In this document: piece after piece, positions 53,699 through 62,080 of the stretch
How positions within the stretch are numbered: position 1 is the stretch's first letter
How the letters are laid out: each line of letters starts with the position of its first letter
DNA from: Bacillota bacterium
GTDB taxonomy: Bacteria > Bacillota > UBA4882 > UBA8346
Length of the DNA: 64,000 bases
Direction of reading: 5' to 3'
Assembly (NCBI GenBank): GCA_023400055.1
Contig: JAEXFN010000005.1
Location: 186,001-250,000, forward strand
Notes under the pieces: generated by a model
What the model was told of the DNA's origin: nothing
The model's database searches: none
The model's input: the letters and a program-made list of their open reading frames with translations, nothing else
Made by a program: the position numbers and the translations under genes

Positions 53699-54517
53699 TC
53701 AAAGTTTGGCATAGGTCTCTTTCAGCAGCAACGCGTCGCGCTCCAGGATCGGGCTCTCGCAGATGATGCAGCCTTTGGCGTCCAGATCCTTCAGGGCTTG
53801 GAGGCACAGCTGATAGGGGAAGTCGCTCTCCTTGAACTCCAGGTGGTTTCTTTCGCCTTTGGCGCCATAGTTGATGCCGGATAAGTGAATGTGCATATCC
53901 TGCAGCGCCGCTTCTCCCAGACCTTCGCGGATCTTGGTCAGGATGGCCGTGAAATCCTCGTAGGTTTTGAGCGCCCCGTCACCCCTGGCGTGGATGTGCG
54001 CGAAGTCGACGCAGAGCCGGCAGGTCGGCACCTCCCGGCAGAGGGCGATCAGCTCGTCCAGGCTGCCGAACTGGGTCGGCTTGCCGGTGGTCTCCAGCCG
54101 GTAGTGCACGCCCAGGTCCGGCAGTTTCAATAGATTCTCCTTGATGGTGGCATAGGTAACTTCCGGTGAATCATTCAGGTAAAAGCCGGGATGAAAGATC
54201 AGGCTCCGTCCGCCGACCGAATGCAGCGCCTTGGCGCCCTTGATGATCCGTTCCATGGACTGCTCTTGTTTTTCAGGCTCATCGGCATTGAGATTGATAA
54301 AATAGGAACCATGCGCCGAGAGATACAGATCCTGCTCGTTCTTCTCGCGCAGGATGGCATCCTTATTTTTGTCGGTGACGTTTACGTTACGGACAAATGG
54401 CAGCTCCATGGCGTCCAACCCGATCGATTTCAAATAGGCGATGCCGCTCTGATAATTATATTTCACGGACCCGTCGCCAATCGGCAGTCCGGATATGCCA
54501 AACAACAACCGCTCCAT
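53699..54517 (-). CDS. Endonuclease IV-like AP endonuclease / TIM-barrel protein
   Basis: A 272-residue TIM-barrel protein of the AP endonuclease 2 (Nfo) family. It starts LLFGISGLPIGDGSVKYNYQSG, and the metal-binding histidines and acids typical of endonuclease IV appear in LYLSAHGSYFINL (H), GRSLIFHPGFYLN (H), HYRLETTGK (E), CVDFAHIHARGDG (D, H), LQDMHIHLSG (H) and ICESPILERD (E). Such a protein repairs abasic sites, though some relatives are sugar-phosphate isomerases. The ATG at 54517 follows AAGGAG by eight bases; the open frame extends much further upstream with no site. Confidence 0.87.
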   Translation of the reverse strand: MERLLFGISGLPIGDGSVKYNYQSGIAYLKSIGLDAMELPFVRNVNVTDKNKDAILREKNEQDLYLSAHGSYFINLNADEPEKQEQSMERIIKGAKALHSVGGRSLIFHPGFYLNDSPEVTYATIKENLLKLPDLGVHYRLETTGKPTQFGSLDELIALCREVPTCRLCVDFAHIHARGDGALKTYEDFTAILTKIREGLGEAALQDMHIHLSGINYGAKGERNHLEFKESDFPYQLCLQALKDLDAKGCIICESPILERDALLLKETYAKL

Positions 54518-54663
54518 GGTTTTTGCTCCTTCGCTTTGCAGTATGTGATTTTCCACCATATTATCATGAACCATTGCGAAGATCAAACAATTTAACCAGC
54601 CGTTAAGTTTTAGATGGTAGTCATCTGGTGGCCAAGAGCGTATGTAATGATGCAGAAGTATTA

Positions 54664-54710
54664 TTGACCTTTGCGAATGGCGAGAGTATGATAAGCATAT
54701 AATAAGCATA
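54664..54710 (+). promoter_or_regulatory. Promoter and direct-repeat operator of the Phd-ParE-like locus
   Basis: TTGACC (54664-54669), 17-base spacer, TATGAT (54687-54692). Two copies of ATAAGCATA lie at 54691-54699 and 54702-54710, overlapping the -10 box and the start of transcription. This is the expected place for autoregulation by the antitoxin. Confidence 0.65.
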
Positions 54711-54740
54711 ATATTTTGCTACCAAAGGGAGCATTTACGG

Positions 54741-55025
54741 ATGAATATTAAACCGTCAGCGGCAATACGTAAAAATTATAACGAAATATCTGCGCTTTGC
54801 AAGGCCACCAAAGAGCCAGTTTTCTTGACCAAAAACGGTGAGGGTGATTTGGTGGTGATGGATATCGCCACATACTCTCAGCGCGAAAGCATGCTTAAGT
54901 TAAGAGAACAACTGGTCGCGGCAGAGGAGGACAGATTGGCGAATAAAAAGGGTTTTTCAATTGACCAATTGGACGAGAGGCTGAAGAAAGCCATAAGCGA
55001 GATTGCTGATGAGCAGCGAGGATAA
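54741..55025 (+). CDS. Phd/YefM-family antitoxin
   Basis: A 94-residue antitoxin. The N-terminal DNA-binding part reads MNIKPSAAIRKNYNEISALCK, followed by EPVFLTKNGEGDLVVMDIATYSQ, which is the Phd/YefM core. The C-terminal part is acidic and helical and normally wraps the toxin. GGGAG lies about nine bases before the ATG. Its stop overlaps the start of a ParE-like toxin reading frame by 17 bases, but that toxin is broken. The antitoxin itself looks intact. Confidence 0.9.
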   Translation: MNIKPSAAIRKNYNEISALCKATKEPVFLTKNGEGDLVVMDIATYSQRESMLKLREQLVAAEEDRLANKKGFSIDQLDERLKKAISEIADEQRG

Positions 55026-55329
55026 ACGCTATCGTGTCGTTATCTCAGAACGAGCGGGCGAAATGCTCGTATGGCACGTTCGCTTTTTGGCGTGAGTTAA
55101 CATCCAAGCGGCCGAGAAGTTCAGAATCGATTTTATTGCAGCCGCAAAATCGCTCCAAGATTTTCCGGAACGGGGTTCTTAGCTCATTGATCCCCAATTG
55201 CCCGGCAATAAATATAGAAAGCTGCTGGTGGATAAACGATATCTGCTCATCTATCAAATCAGAGATGACGCAGTATATATCGATTATTTAATAGATTGCC
55301 GTCAGAATTATGCCTGGCTGATATCATAG
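55009..55329 (+). pseudogene. ParE/RelE-family toxin, inactivated by two in-frame stops
   Basis: The 107-codon frame starting at the ATG at 55009 reads MSSEDKRYRVVISERAGEML...VRFLA, then a TGA at 55093-55095, then VNIQAAEKFRIDFIAAAKSL...FPERGS, then a TAG at 55180-55182, then PGNKYRKLLVDKRYLLIYQI, VYIDYLIDCRQNYAWLIS and a final TAG. The whole length has the shape of a RelE/ParE-type toxin. No frameshift is needed, only two nonsense codons. The antitoxin upstream is intact. TGA as selenocysteine is very unlikely here. Confidence 0.88.
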
Positions 55330-55466
55330 GCGATAAGCTGTTTCAAAACCAGTAAAAAGCTGGTTTTTTTAATTTACGCCGGCAGATAAAAAGCGAAAAT
55401 TGAGAAGCTGATTATTTTAATACTGGCATTTTGTTTCCACTAATAGTCCCGCGTGAAACGCAACAA

Positions 55467-56009
55467 TTAGTCGGCGAACCCGTGCTGCACCTTAGCAGCC
55501 AGCGCGGCGATGGTCGGGCGGTCGATCTCGGCGAACTCGTATTGTTCGAGCAAACTGATGATGCCGCTGATCACAAAGGAAACGGAGCAGCGGCAGATCG
55601 GATTGTCGCGCTCTTGAGGATCCGCCTTGGCCAACACCCGCTCAATCATCAACTGCTTCATTTTGCAGGAACTGAACGCCAGGCTCGGCGATTTCAGAAA
55701 CGGCATATACAGGTCCTTGTTTCGGTTGAACATCGCTAGGGTGTTTTCTAAAATTATCGCAAAATTCTTAATGATATCCGCGAAACGGTATGGGGCGATC
55801 ACTTGGCCGAATTCGTCGACGATGGCGTCCCGCAACTGGTCGGCGCAATCGCAAATGTCCTTGTAATGCAGATAAAAGGTGCTCTTATTGATATCCGCGG
55901 CTTCGCACAGGCTTTTGACGGTGATCTTCGCCATGTTTTTTTCGGATAACAGTTTGGCAAAAGCGATCTGAATGGCTTGCCTGGTTTTTTTAACCCGCCG
56001 GTCTTCCAT
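55467..56009 (-). CDS. TetR-family transcriptional regulator
   Basis: A 180-residue repressor. The N-terminal HTH is RVKKTRQAIQIAFAKLLSEK and ITVKSLCEAADINKSTFYLHYKDICD (residues about 4-52), with the characteristic STFYLHYKD. The rest is a helical ligand domain with FVISGIISLLEQYEF at the end. The ATG at 56009 follows AAGGAG. The candidate operator is at 56107-56120, over a -10-like TATAAT. It may have controlled the flavin oxidoreductase whose remnant lies just downstream of that site, and perhaps the flavin reductase at 56394. Confidence 0.9.
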   Translation of the reverse strand: MEDRRVKKTRQAIQIAFAKLLSEKNMAKITVKSLCEAADINKSTFYLHYKDICDCADQLRDAIVDEFGQVIAPYRFADIIKNFAIILENTLAMFNRNKDLYMPFLKSPSLAFSSCKMKQLMIERVLAKADPQERDNPICRCSVSFVISGIISLLEQYEFAEIDRPTIAALAAKVQHGFAD

Positions 56010-56101
56010 GGGCAGCTCCTTAAATAGACATATCGGCCCGAACCGTCCAATTCGCGACATTTGGCCCGATATTGCCGGTTGTTTGGGAAGGGGTCTCATA
56101 A

Positions 56102-56120
56102 TATAATAGACTCGTGTCTA
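56102..56120. promoter_or_regulatory. TetR operator candidate over a -10 box
   Basis: TAGAC-TCGT-GTCTA (56107-56120) is an interrupted palindrome. It overlaps TATAAT (56102-56107), so the repressor would block RNA polymerase. Confidence 0.5.
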
Positions 56121-56183
56121 GAAATAAATTGTAGTCGATTCGGCGGGACGTGTCAAGCAACGATGGAATGGGAGAGGAGACTC

Positions 56184-56264
56184 ATATCCGACGCATTTTC
56201 GGAATCAACCATCGCCGGCGTCAAACTGCGAAACCGGATTATCCGTTTGGTGACCCATGAGGGC
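56184..56264 (+). pseudogene. Remnant of an Old Yellow Enzyme-type NADH:flavin oxidoreductase gene
   Basis: The frame reads SDAFSESTIAGVKLRNRI then IRLVTHEG, which matches the N-terminus of OYE-family enzymes (in functional relatives LF.P..I.G..L.NRI...). GGAGA lies seven bases before an ATA codon where ATG would be expected. After HEG the similarity stops. Nothing resembling the rest of a 350-residue OYE protein follows. TetR-type regulators often sit next to such genes. Confidence 0.55.
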
Positions 56265-56393
56265 TGGCGGATAAACTGGGTAATCCTGTGTAAAGTTACT
56301 ACGGAAAACTGCTGAGAAAGAATAAGAGCTTTCGGCCAGAATTATGAATGATTAATGGTAAAAATTCAGCCTAAATCAATTGGAGGAATCGAA

Positions 56394-56966
56394 ATGAGCA
56401 AAAAACTACTTGAGAAACTGAACGCCTCCCCGTTGCCGGCGCCGACAGTACTGGTGACAGTCCAAACGGCGGATAAGAATCCCAATATCATTACCATCGC
56501 CTGGACCGGCGTCTTCAGCTATCACCCGAACGTCATTTATATCGCGGTGAATCCCGCGCGCTACTCGAACCCGATGCTCAAGGAGTCCAGGGAGTATGTC
56601 ATCAACATTCCGGCGGCGGATTTAGCCAAAACGGTCGATTATTGCGGGCTGGTCTCGGGCAGAAATGTGGATAAGTTTGCGGAAACCGGATTGACCCCGC
56701 TAGCGGCCAGTGTCGTCAAGGCCCCGCTCATCAAGGAATGCCCGGTCAACCTCGAGTGCAAAGTAATCGACGTTCAAAATTACGGCAGCCACGATATTTT
56801 TGTCGGGGAAATCGTCGCGGTGCATTGCGATGAAGCGGCGCTCGATGACCAGGGCCATCCCGATCTGAACAAAATACGGCCGTATAGTTGTACACTGGGA
56901 GAATACCGCGCCATGGGAGAAAAGCTGGGAGCGATGGGTTATGGGAAAAGGGGCAGCAAAGAATGA
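56394..56966 (+). CDS. Flavin reductase-like FMN-binding protein
   Basis: A 190-residue split-barrel flavoprotein. It starts with LPAPTVLVTVQTADKNPNIITIAWTGVFSYHPNVIYIAV, has REYVINIPAADLAKTVDYCGLVSGRNVDKF and LECKVIDVQNYGSHDIFVGEIVAVHC, which is the FlaRed/FMN_red family pattern. The ATG at 56394 has GGAGGA six bases upstream; the open frame before it lacks a site. Near it are a TetR regulator and a broken flavin oxidoreductase. It probably reduces a flavin or binds FMN in a redox reaction; the partner is not known. Confidence 0.88.
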   Translation: MSKKLLEKLNASPLPAPTVLVTVQTADKNPNIITIAWTGVFSYHPNVIYIAVNPARYSNPMLKESREYVINIPAADLAKTVDYCGLVSGRNVDKFAETGLTPLAASVVKAPLIKECPVNLECKVIDVQNYGSHDIFVGEIVAVHCDEAALDDQGHPDLNKIRPYSCTLGEYRAMGEKLGAMGYGKRGSKE

Positions 56967-57067
56967 TGGGATGAATTTGAAATTCCGCTCTATTTGAAGC
57001 GGTAAGTTTTTTGAACCGGCGCAACTTGAGTGAATTGTAACGCAGTTCCGTCGCCGGAAGCGCTCTT

Positions 57068-57089
57068 ACCCCGGGCTCCTCCCCGGGGT
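57068..57089. terminator. Hairpin terminator between convergent genes
   Basis: ACCCCGGG pairs with CCCGGGGT around a six-base loop, followed on the plus strand by ATTTTAT. It separates the flavin reductase from the CarD gene. Confidence 0.6.
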
Positions 57090-57110
57090 ATTTTATCGGC
57101 GGCCGGCTTA

Positions 57111-57641
57111 TCAACCATTCGCGGTATGCTCCACGTGCGCGGCAATATAGTCTACCACCTGTTCTTTGGGGATCCCCAGCGGAATCGCCAATTCGCCGTA
57201 TAATAGATCCTCAGCGAGACGAAAATAGTTGTCGTCGATCTTAGATATGGCCTTCTTTTGGCCGCAAAGCGACTCTTTCCGGAGATACATCGCTTTGATG
57301 ATGCGCAGCAATTCATAACAATTATAGGTGCTCAACGCTTTTTTGCATTGTTCGGCGCGGATTTTCTTGTCGTCGATCCAAGCCGTCTCAATCGTGGGAA
57401 TCTGCCGGATGAGCTCCTCGGTTTCTTTTTTGGTAAGAATTTTGCGCATCACCGTTTTCTGATTTTCGACCGGAGAATAGATGACATCGCCTCGTTGATA
57501 GACCGGTTCAAGCACATAGTATTTTTTGGCGGCGGCCGCGCCGTCGATGGCCAGTTCGCGGATATCTTTCACGACGCAAACGCCGCTTCCGCCGTAGATG
57601 ATGAGATCATTGACTTGGAAACTCACCGTATTCTTCTCCAT
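57111..57641 (-). CDS. CarD-family transcriptional regulator
   Basis: A 176-residue protein with an N-terminal Tudor-like RNA-polymerase-binding domain (residues about 5-60, FQVNDLIIYGGSGVCVVKDI and YYVLEPVYQRGDVIYSPVEN) and a helical DNA-binding part (about 70-165, including MYLRKESLCGQKKAISKIDDNYF). This is the CarD/CdnL layout, which stabilises open promoter complexes. The ATG at 57641 is set by the frame. It stands alone. The upstream 320 bases contain a short AT-rich stretch that probably holds its promoter. Confidence 0.9.
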   Translation of the reverse strand: MEKNTVSFQVNDLIIYGGSGVCVVKDIRELAIDGAAAAKKYYVLEPVYQRGDVIYSPVENQKTVMRKILTKKETEELIRQIPTIETAWIDDKKIRAEQCKKALSTYNCYELLRIIKAMYLRKESLCGQKKAISKIDDNYFRLAEDLLYGELAIPLGIPKEQVVDYIAAHVEHTANG

Positions 57642-57965
57642 GACCCGCCCTCGCTTCCCTTCAAGCTTCGGTTACTCTTTTTAAGCTGAGTACTTTCAAC
57701 AGTTTATTCAATTCGAAAATTTAATATTATATATCTATTTTATCAGAAATACAAGTCTTAATGTAAGTTTTTTTAATGGGAATTTTAACATGCCAGGGAA
57801 CGGCGGGTTCATTTTAATGGAGATCCCTCGGCGCAAATCGCGGACGGTCCGGTTCGGCAGGCCGTTCCGCGACGCGCTGCAGCAACCTTCCGGTGCGTTC
57901 GCTCGATCATCCTCCCAGCCCCAAAACGCTGGTTGTTTAATGCGGGCAACATTCGATCCGGCTTG
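57642..57965. other. Intergenic region, no gene seen
   Basis: About 320 bases that hold the CarD promoter on the AT-rich side (57670-57780) and the 3' end of the GH4 transcript on the other. No repeat or convincing terminator found. Confidence 0.5.
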
Positions 57966-59369
57966 CTATTTGTAAAACCGGGGCAACCATTCCCGGTTGG
58001 CTTGCAACAGTTCCTCCGCCAATTGCGGGATTTCACTAAAGTCGGCGCAGCCGCCGGAAGGGTCCAGGCTTAACGCCTCGATCAACAGCCGCCGGTCGCC
58101 TGCCAGCGCGGCCTTTACGGTAAGTTCATGGATGTCGGCGTGCAGCCGGCAAAGGGAGCCGATCGGCCCGGGTAATTGGCCGCTGAAGCGCGGTTCCACA
58201 CCACGGCCGGATACCGTGGCCAGCGTCTCGACCACCGCTTCCCGGGGGAGATTGGCGATCTGCCCGGCATTTGGCAGATTGACGATGCCGATCGTCGCGG
58301 CGTCGGTGACGATGGCGCGCATGATCTCGGTCATTTCCTCGCCGGTCTTTTCCCAGGTTACGCCGATCTTTTCGGCGGCCACATCCTGAATATACTGGTA
58401 TTCGTCCACCTTCATCAGCCGCCGCAAATCGACGGTGGTCTTATTTACGCCATATTTCATCGCATAGCCGTTGCGCGGGTTGCAAAGGCTGGGGTAGAAT
58501 TCGACCAGATGCCGGTCGCCGGCCAGCGGCAGATAACCGAACTGCCGGCATAAGGCCAGCTTGGCCTGGCCCTGATTCTCGAAGACCGCCGTCGCCTGGC
58601 TGCCGTGAGCGCGGTCCGCCGGGACCGGGGAGTCCAGCGTTTGATGGGCCTGACAATAAGCCCGGATTTTGGGCAGGACATCCTCCCCGCCGAGGGTGGC
58701 CCGGGTCAGCCAGATGAAATGGTTCAAGCCGGCGACGGTATACTCGAATCCCTGGGACGGCAGCCAGCGATATAGGTAAGTCAGGATATCGACATCTTGC
58801 GGGCGGTATAAGCCGAGCATCGGCCCGAGGTATTTGGGCAGGGCGTGGAATTCATGGCACAACCCGACGACCCTGGTCCTTCGGGCCGCCAGATTCATCG
58901 CCCGGGTCACGGCGCTCATGGGGTTGGTCACATTCAACAACCAGGCGCCCGGGCACACCTCCTCCATGTCCGCCACGATTTCATAAGCCACCGGCACCGT
59001 GCGCAGCGCCGCCGATATCCCGCCGACCCCGACGGTCATCGATACCGGTAGCCGGATTCCGTATTTGATAGGCAGTTCGAGATCGTTCCAGAAAGCGTCC
59101 ATCGAGCCGGGGCTGAAGGTCGTCAGAACGAAGTCCGCGCCAGCCAGCGCTTCCCGGCGGTTTTCGATGATCGATACGCGATATTCTTTATTGCGAATCC
59201 GGTTGAAGGTTTCCAGCATGGCGGCGACGGCCGCGGTGTGCGAACGGTTCGGATCGACCAGCCGGATTTCACCGCCCTGGACTTCATCCAACAGATAGAT
59301 GTCCCGCATCAGTCCGCGCATCCAGTTGACACTGCCGCCGCCTATCACAGTAATGATCTTTTCTTGCAT
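57966..59369 (-). CDS. Glycoside hydrolase family 4 (NAD-dependent) enzyme
   Basis: A 467-residue enzyme of GH4, whose members split alpha-galactosides, alpha-glucuronides or 6-phospho-glycosides through an NAD+/Mn2+ redox mechanism. It has an N-terminal Rossmann motif (IITVIGGGSVNW), the LLNVTNPMSAVTRA stretch and the metal-site GLCHEFHALP with cysteine and histidine. The remaining C-terminal part has the AAEKIGVTWEKTGEEM and TIGIVNLPNAGQIANLPREAVVE phrases. Length is normal. It diverges from an AraC regulator, the likely controller. Sugar specificity is unknown. Confidence 0.92.
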   Translation of the reverse strand: MQEKIITVIGGGSVNWMRGLMRDIYLLDEVQGGEIRLVDPNRSHTAAVAAMLETFNRIRNKEYRVSIIENRREALAGADFVLTTFSPGSMDAFWNDLELPIKYGIRLPVSMTVGVGGISAALRTVPVAYEIVADMEEVCPGAWLLNVTNPMSAVTRAMNLAARRTRVVGLCHEFHALPKYLGPMLGLYRPQDVDILTYLYRWLPSQGFEYTVAGLNHFIWLTRATLGGEDVLPKIRAYCQAHQTLDSPVPADRAHGSQATAVFENQGQAKLALCRQFGYLPLAGDRHLVEFYPSLCNPRNGYAMKYGVNKTTVDLRRLMKVDEYQYIQDVAAEKIGVTWEKTGEEMTEIMRAIVTDAATIGIVNLPNAGQIANLPREAVVETLATVSGRGVEPRFSGQLPGPIGSLCRLHADIHELTVKAALAGDRRLLIEALSLDPSGGCADFSEIPQLAEELLQANREWLPRFYK

Positions 59370-59560
59370 CGCTCAGGCCCTCCGTTATGTTTTTTCGATA
59401 TCGCCACTCGCGTGCCGGACGCCCCGCCATGAATTTATGGAGTAACTGCCATGGTGGCGCTCGGCGAAACGATTCCACTTCTATTGTAAAATCGAATCCG
59501 CTGCAAAGCCTCAACCATGTTGCCCGATTTGCAAATACTAACCGATATTGCGCTACTTTT

Positions 59561-59569
59561 TGTTATAAT
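59561..59569 (+). promoter_or_regulatory. Extended -10 promoter of the AraC-type gene
   Basis: TGTTATAAT is a TGn-TATAAT extended -10 element, about 30 bases before the ATG. The expected -35 hexamer at the usual distance is poor, which extended -10 promoters can tolerate. Confidence 0.6.
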
Positions 59570-59597
59570 GGGGATGGATTAGCGGAAAAATGAGGCG

Positions 59598-60485
59598 ATG
59601 GCGATGGACGGCGCGAAGACGCTCTTCGAAGGGACGCCGGGTTTCCGGATCGATTATTTCAGCACCCGGCTGGAGAATCAGCCTGATTTGGAGCATTATC
59701 ACGATTCCTGCGAGATCGCTTATTTCATCCGGGCCGATCTGAAAATGTTTCTCAAAAATCGCCAGTACCGCGTCAGCGACGGCGAGATCCTCTTCATCGG
59801 CGCGAATGAGATTCATAAATGGGTCTATCCGCCGATGGAGTATCAAAGATATGTTATCAATTTCAAGGAAAGTTATATCGGCGACGTGCTGCAAGCGCTG
59901 GGCGCGGCGGGAATCCTGGCCGGAATCAAGGGCTATGAGGTGGCCAAGGCCAAGTTGAACCGGAGACAGCAATACGAATTCGAAACCGTCTGCAAGGAGT
60001 TGCTGGCGGCGCGGGTCAAACGGCAGGAGACGGCCGGCCCGAAGGCCGTGGCCCTGCTCAAACTGAAGTTGGCCCAGTTGCTGATCATGCTGGATGAGGC
60101 CCTCGGCCAGTCCCAGGCGGAGGGGAGCCCCGGGCGGAGCGACCGCCGGGTCCAAACTGTCGTCGACTACATCGACGCCAATTATATGAACCCGATCTCC
60201 CTGGAACTCCTGGCGAAAGAGTTCTTTTTGAGCAAGTACTATCTGCTGCACGCTTTCAAGAAGGCCACCGGGTTCACCATCGTCGAATACCTGCAATTGC
60301 GGAGGATCATCGAAGCGCAGCGCCTTTTGAAAGATACCGCCGACCCGGTCACCGATATCTGTTTCGCATGCGGCTTCAACAATATTCAGCATTTCTGCCG
60401 GGTTTTCAAAAAGATCGCCCGATCGTCGCCGGGCAAATACCGGAGCCGCAACCGCCGCCGGCCGCCGACCGATGAAAGGCCGTAA
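59598..60485 (+). CDS. AraC-family transcriptional regulator
   Basis: A 295-residue regulator with an N-terminal cupin-like sensing domain (LEHYHDSCEIAYFIRADLKMFLKNRQYRVSDGEILFIGAN, split here for reading; residues about 25-100) and a C-terminal double HTH of the AraC type (about 185-285) with NPISLELLAKEFFLSKYYLLHAF and ITDICFACGFNNIQHFCRVF-like helices. The start could be ATG 59598 or 59604. It diverges from the GH4 gene and probably controls it in response to a sugar. Confidence 0.93.
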   Translation: MAMDGAKTLFEGTPGFRIDYFSTRLENQPDLEHYHDSCEIAYFIRADLKMFLKNRQYRVSDGEILFIGANEIHKWVYPPMEYQRYVINFKESYIGDVLQALGAAGILAGIKGYEVAKAKLNRRQQYEFETVCKELLAARVKRQETAGPKAVALLKLKLAQLLIMLDEALGQSQAEGSPGRSDRRVQTVVDYIDANYMNPISLELLAKEFFLSKYYLLHAFKKATGFTIVEYLQLRRIIEAQRLLKDTADPVTDICFACGFNNIQHFCRVFKKIARSSPGKYRSRNRRRPPTDERP

Positions 60486-60512
60486 CCAATATAGCGTCAA
60501 GGGACTCAACCC

Positions 60513-60551
60513 AAGCGCGGCAGGCTGTTTTGTGGCGGCCCGCTTTTTTTA
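60513..60551 (+). terminator. Terminator after the AraC gene
   Basis: AAGCGCGGC pairs imperfectly with GGCCCGCTT, followed by TTTTTT. It lies between convergent genes. Confidence 0.55.
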
Positions 60552-61421
60552 ATCCAGCGCCGCCGCATCGCGGGGCAACGCTTGAATATGGCGCAGATAG
60601 GCGGTGACCCGTTCGTCCTCGTCCGCGGGGTAGGCATAGCCGAAATGATCGGCCACCATCCGCGCGGTGGCCCGGAACAAATCGCAGGCGGCGAAGAGCG
60701 CCTGCCAGGTCTCGGGATAGTCCCCCGCGGCATAAGTGGCCAGCAAGGCTTGCCAGCTTGCCACGGGGAGATAGCGCTCCAGGTACTTGCCGTGTTTCCC
60801 GGCGCTCACCGTGAAATCGGTGGCGATGCCCGCCTGCCATTCCAGCATTTTGAGGAGCATGTCGCGGACGTACCGGTCGAGATGGGCCCGGACGTAGAGG
60901 AATTCCCGCCGCCACAGCCCCTTGGCCACGTAAATGGCGACCCACCAGAATTCGTTGCAGCAATCGGCGAAGCGCGCCGCCGTCGGCGGCTGCACCCAAT
61001 AAGCGGCGTCGTCCGGGGCGGGGAGGTCCGGCAGGCGGTTATCTTTGTCCAGCAGGATGCGGGTCAGGCTGTCCTCCCGGCAATACGCCTCCTGCTGCTC
61101 CAAGGGGATCAAGGTCAGATCGATCCGGTTGCCGTCCCGGAACTGCATCAGATAGGGGAATCGCCCGTTTGCGCCGGGCGGGACCAGGGTCATCGTCTCC
61201 GGGGTCTGCATGATGATCCGTTCGCCGAAGATGTCGATCCAATGGGGATCGCTGAGGAACGATTCCATCTCCGTCACCAGATAGACGATATCGTAATCCT
61301 GAAAAATATCCTTGGGCGCCCGCGGGTTGGTGCGGGAGCCATTCAGCGCCACCGCCCGGATTCGCTCGTCCCTCCGGGCCACCCCGAGGATGAGATCCAT
61401 CATTTCCGTTTCGCTGCGCAT
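60549..61421 (-). CDS. Aminoglycoside 6-adenylyltransferase-like protein (ANT(6)/AadE family)
   Basis: A 290-residue nucleotidyltransferase. The active-site motif AVALNGSRTNP is followed by the carboxylate pair in FQDYDIVYLV. It also has DPHWIDIFGERIIMQTPE, RIDLTLIPLEQ and the C-terminal helical region with FWWVAIYVAKGLWRREFLYVR and YAAGDYPETWQALF. This is the streptomycin adenylyltransferase family pattern, and the length is normal. The ATG at 61421 follows GGGGAG by nine bases. No mobile element, integron site or other resistance gene is near, so it is probably an intrinsic chromosomal homologue, and resistance is not shown. Confidence 0.88.
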   Translation of the reverse strand: MRSETEMMDLILGVARRDERIRAVALNGSRTNPRAPKDIFQDYDIVYLVTEMESFLSDPHWIDIFGERIIMQTPETMTLVPPGANGRFPYLMQFRDGNRIDLTLIPLEQQEAYCREDSLTRILLDKDNRLPDLPAPDDAAYWVQPPTAARFADCCNEFWWVAIYVAKGLWRREFLYVRAHLDRYVRDMLLKMLEWQAGIATDFTVSAGKHGKYLERYLPVASWQALLATYAAGDYPETWQALFAACDLFRATARMVADHFGYAYPADEDERVTAYLRHIQALPRDAAALD

Positions 61422-61545
61422 CGTTCCACGCTCCCCTTTGTAATTAACCATATCTTACCACGTCCGCCCGATCCGTTCAACCGAACGGACCGGCAAGGAT
61501 CCGGCTTCGCCCGGCACGGACGAAGGCCGGGGAAGCTTCTCCGAA

Positions 61546-61697
61546 CCTTGCAGAAGCATCCCCGGCCTTTGCAGATGCATCCCCGAGCCTTGGTCCTTTA
61601 GTACCAAAGATTAATCATGGATTTTCAAACCTTGGTACTGCATCCTGAAGCCTCGGATCAGCTTCCCCAAGGCTTGGGAAAGTGGGGATGGTCTTTG
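61546..61697. repeat. 21-bp-period tandem array F (about 8 units, CCTTGG type)
   Basis: CCTTG-like cores lie at 61546, 61567, 61588, 61630, 61651, 61672 and about 61693, all on the 21-bp grid; the 61609 unit is degenerate. ACCTTGGTACTGCATCCTGA near 61630 is nearly identical to the first unit of array C. A GGGATGGTCTTTG connector follows. Confidence 0.85.
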
Positions 61698-61905
61698 AGG
61701 ATGCAGGGATGGTCGCGTCCTATGAACGGACCATGACGTACCTTACAAGGACGAAGACCATACCTAACAAGGAACATAGCGTACCTAACAAGGATGCGCC
61801 GGTCCTTTTAGGGGCAAAGACCGTACCTAACACGGACATGTCTCATCCCTAAAGGGATGATGATCGTCCCTAAAGGACCGAAGAGCATACCTGACATGAG
61901 AAGGG
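61686..61905. repeat. 21-bp-period tandem array G (about 10 units, CCTAACAAGGAT type)
   Basis: GGA cores lie at 61686, 61707, 61728, 61749, 61771 (one 22-base step), 61792, 61813, 61834, 61855 and about 61876. Units such as TACCTAACAAGGATGCG repeat the style of array E. Confidence 0.85.
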
Positions 61906-62080
61906 GGAAATGAGACGGATCAGGGGGTGAGGATGGAGGATGGAAGCGTGAAACAGCAATTTTTTAGAAAGATTGTTTTGATGGCGAGTGTAAACTTCAA
62001 TCTATTTAAATTTAAGTTTCAATAGTTATGAAAAAAAGGAATGATATAATTCCTAGCCGAGATGGAGTGTAGAGGGAAAA
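61906..62080. other. AT-rich gap, no gene seen
   Basis: Between array G and the second large repeat element the DNA turns AT-rich. No reading frame or hairpin is supported. Confidence 0.4.

Noticed and set aside
55093..55095. TGA read as selenocysteine in the ParE-like frame
   Set aside because: Position and residue context do not fit a catalytic selenocysteine, no SECIS-like hairpin is evident, and a second stop (TAG) follows.
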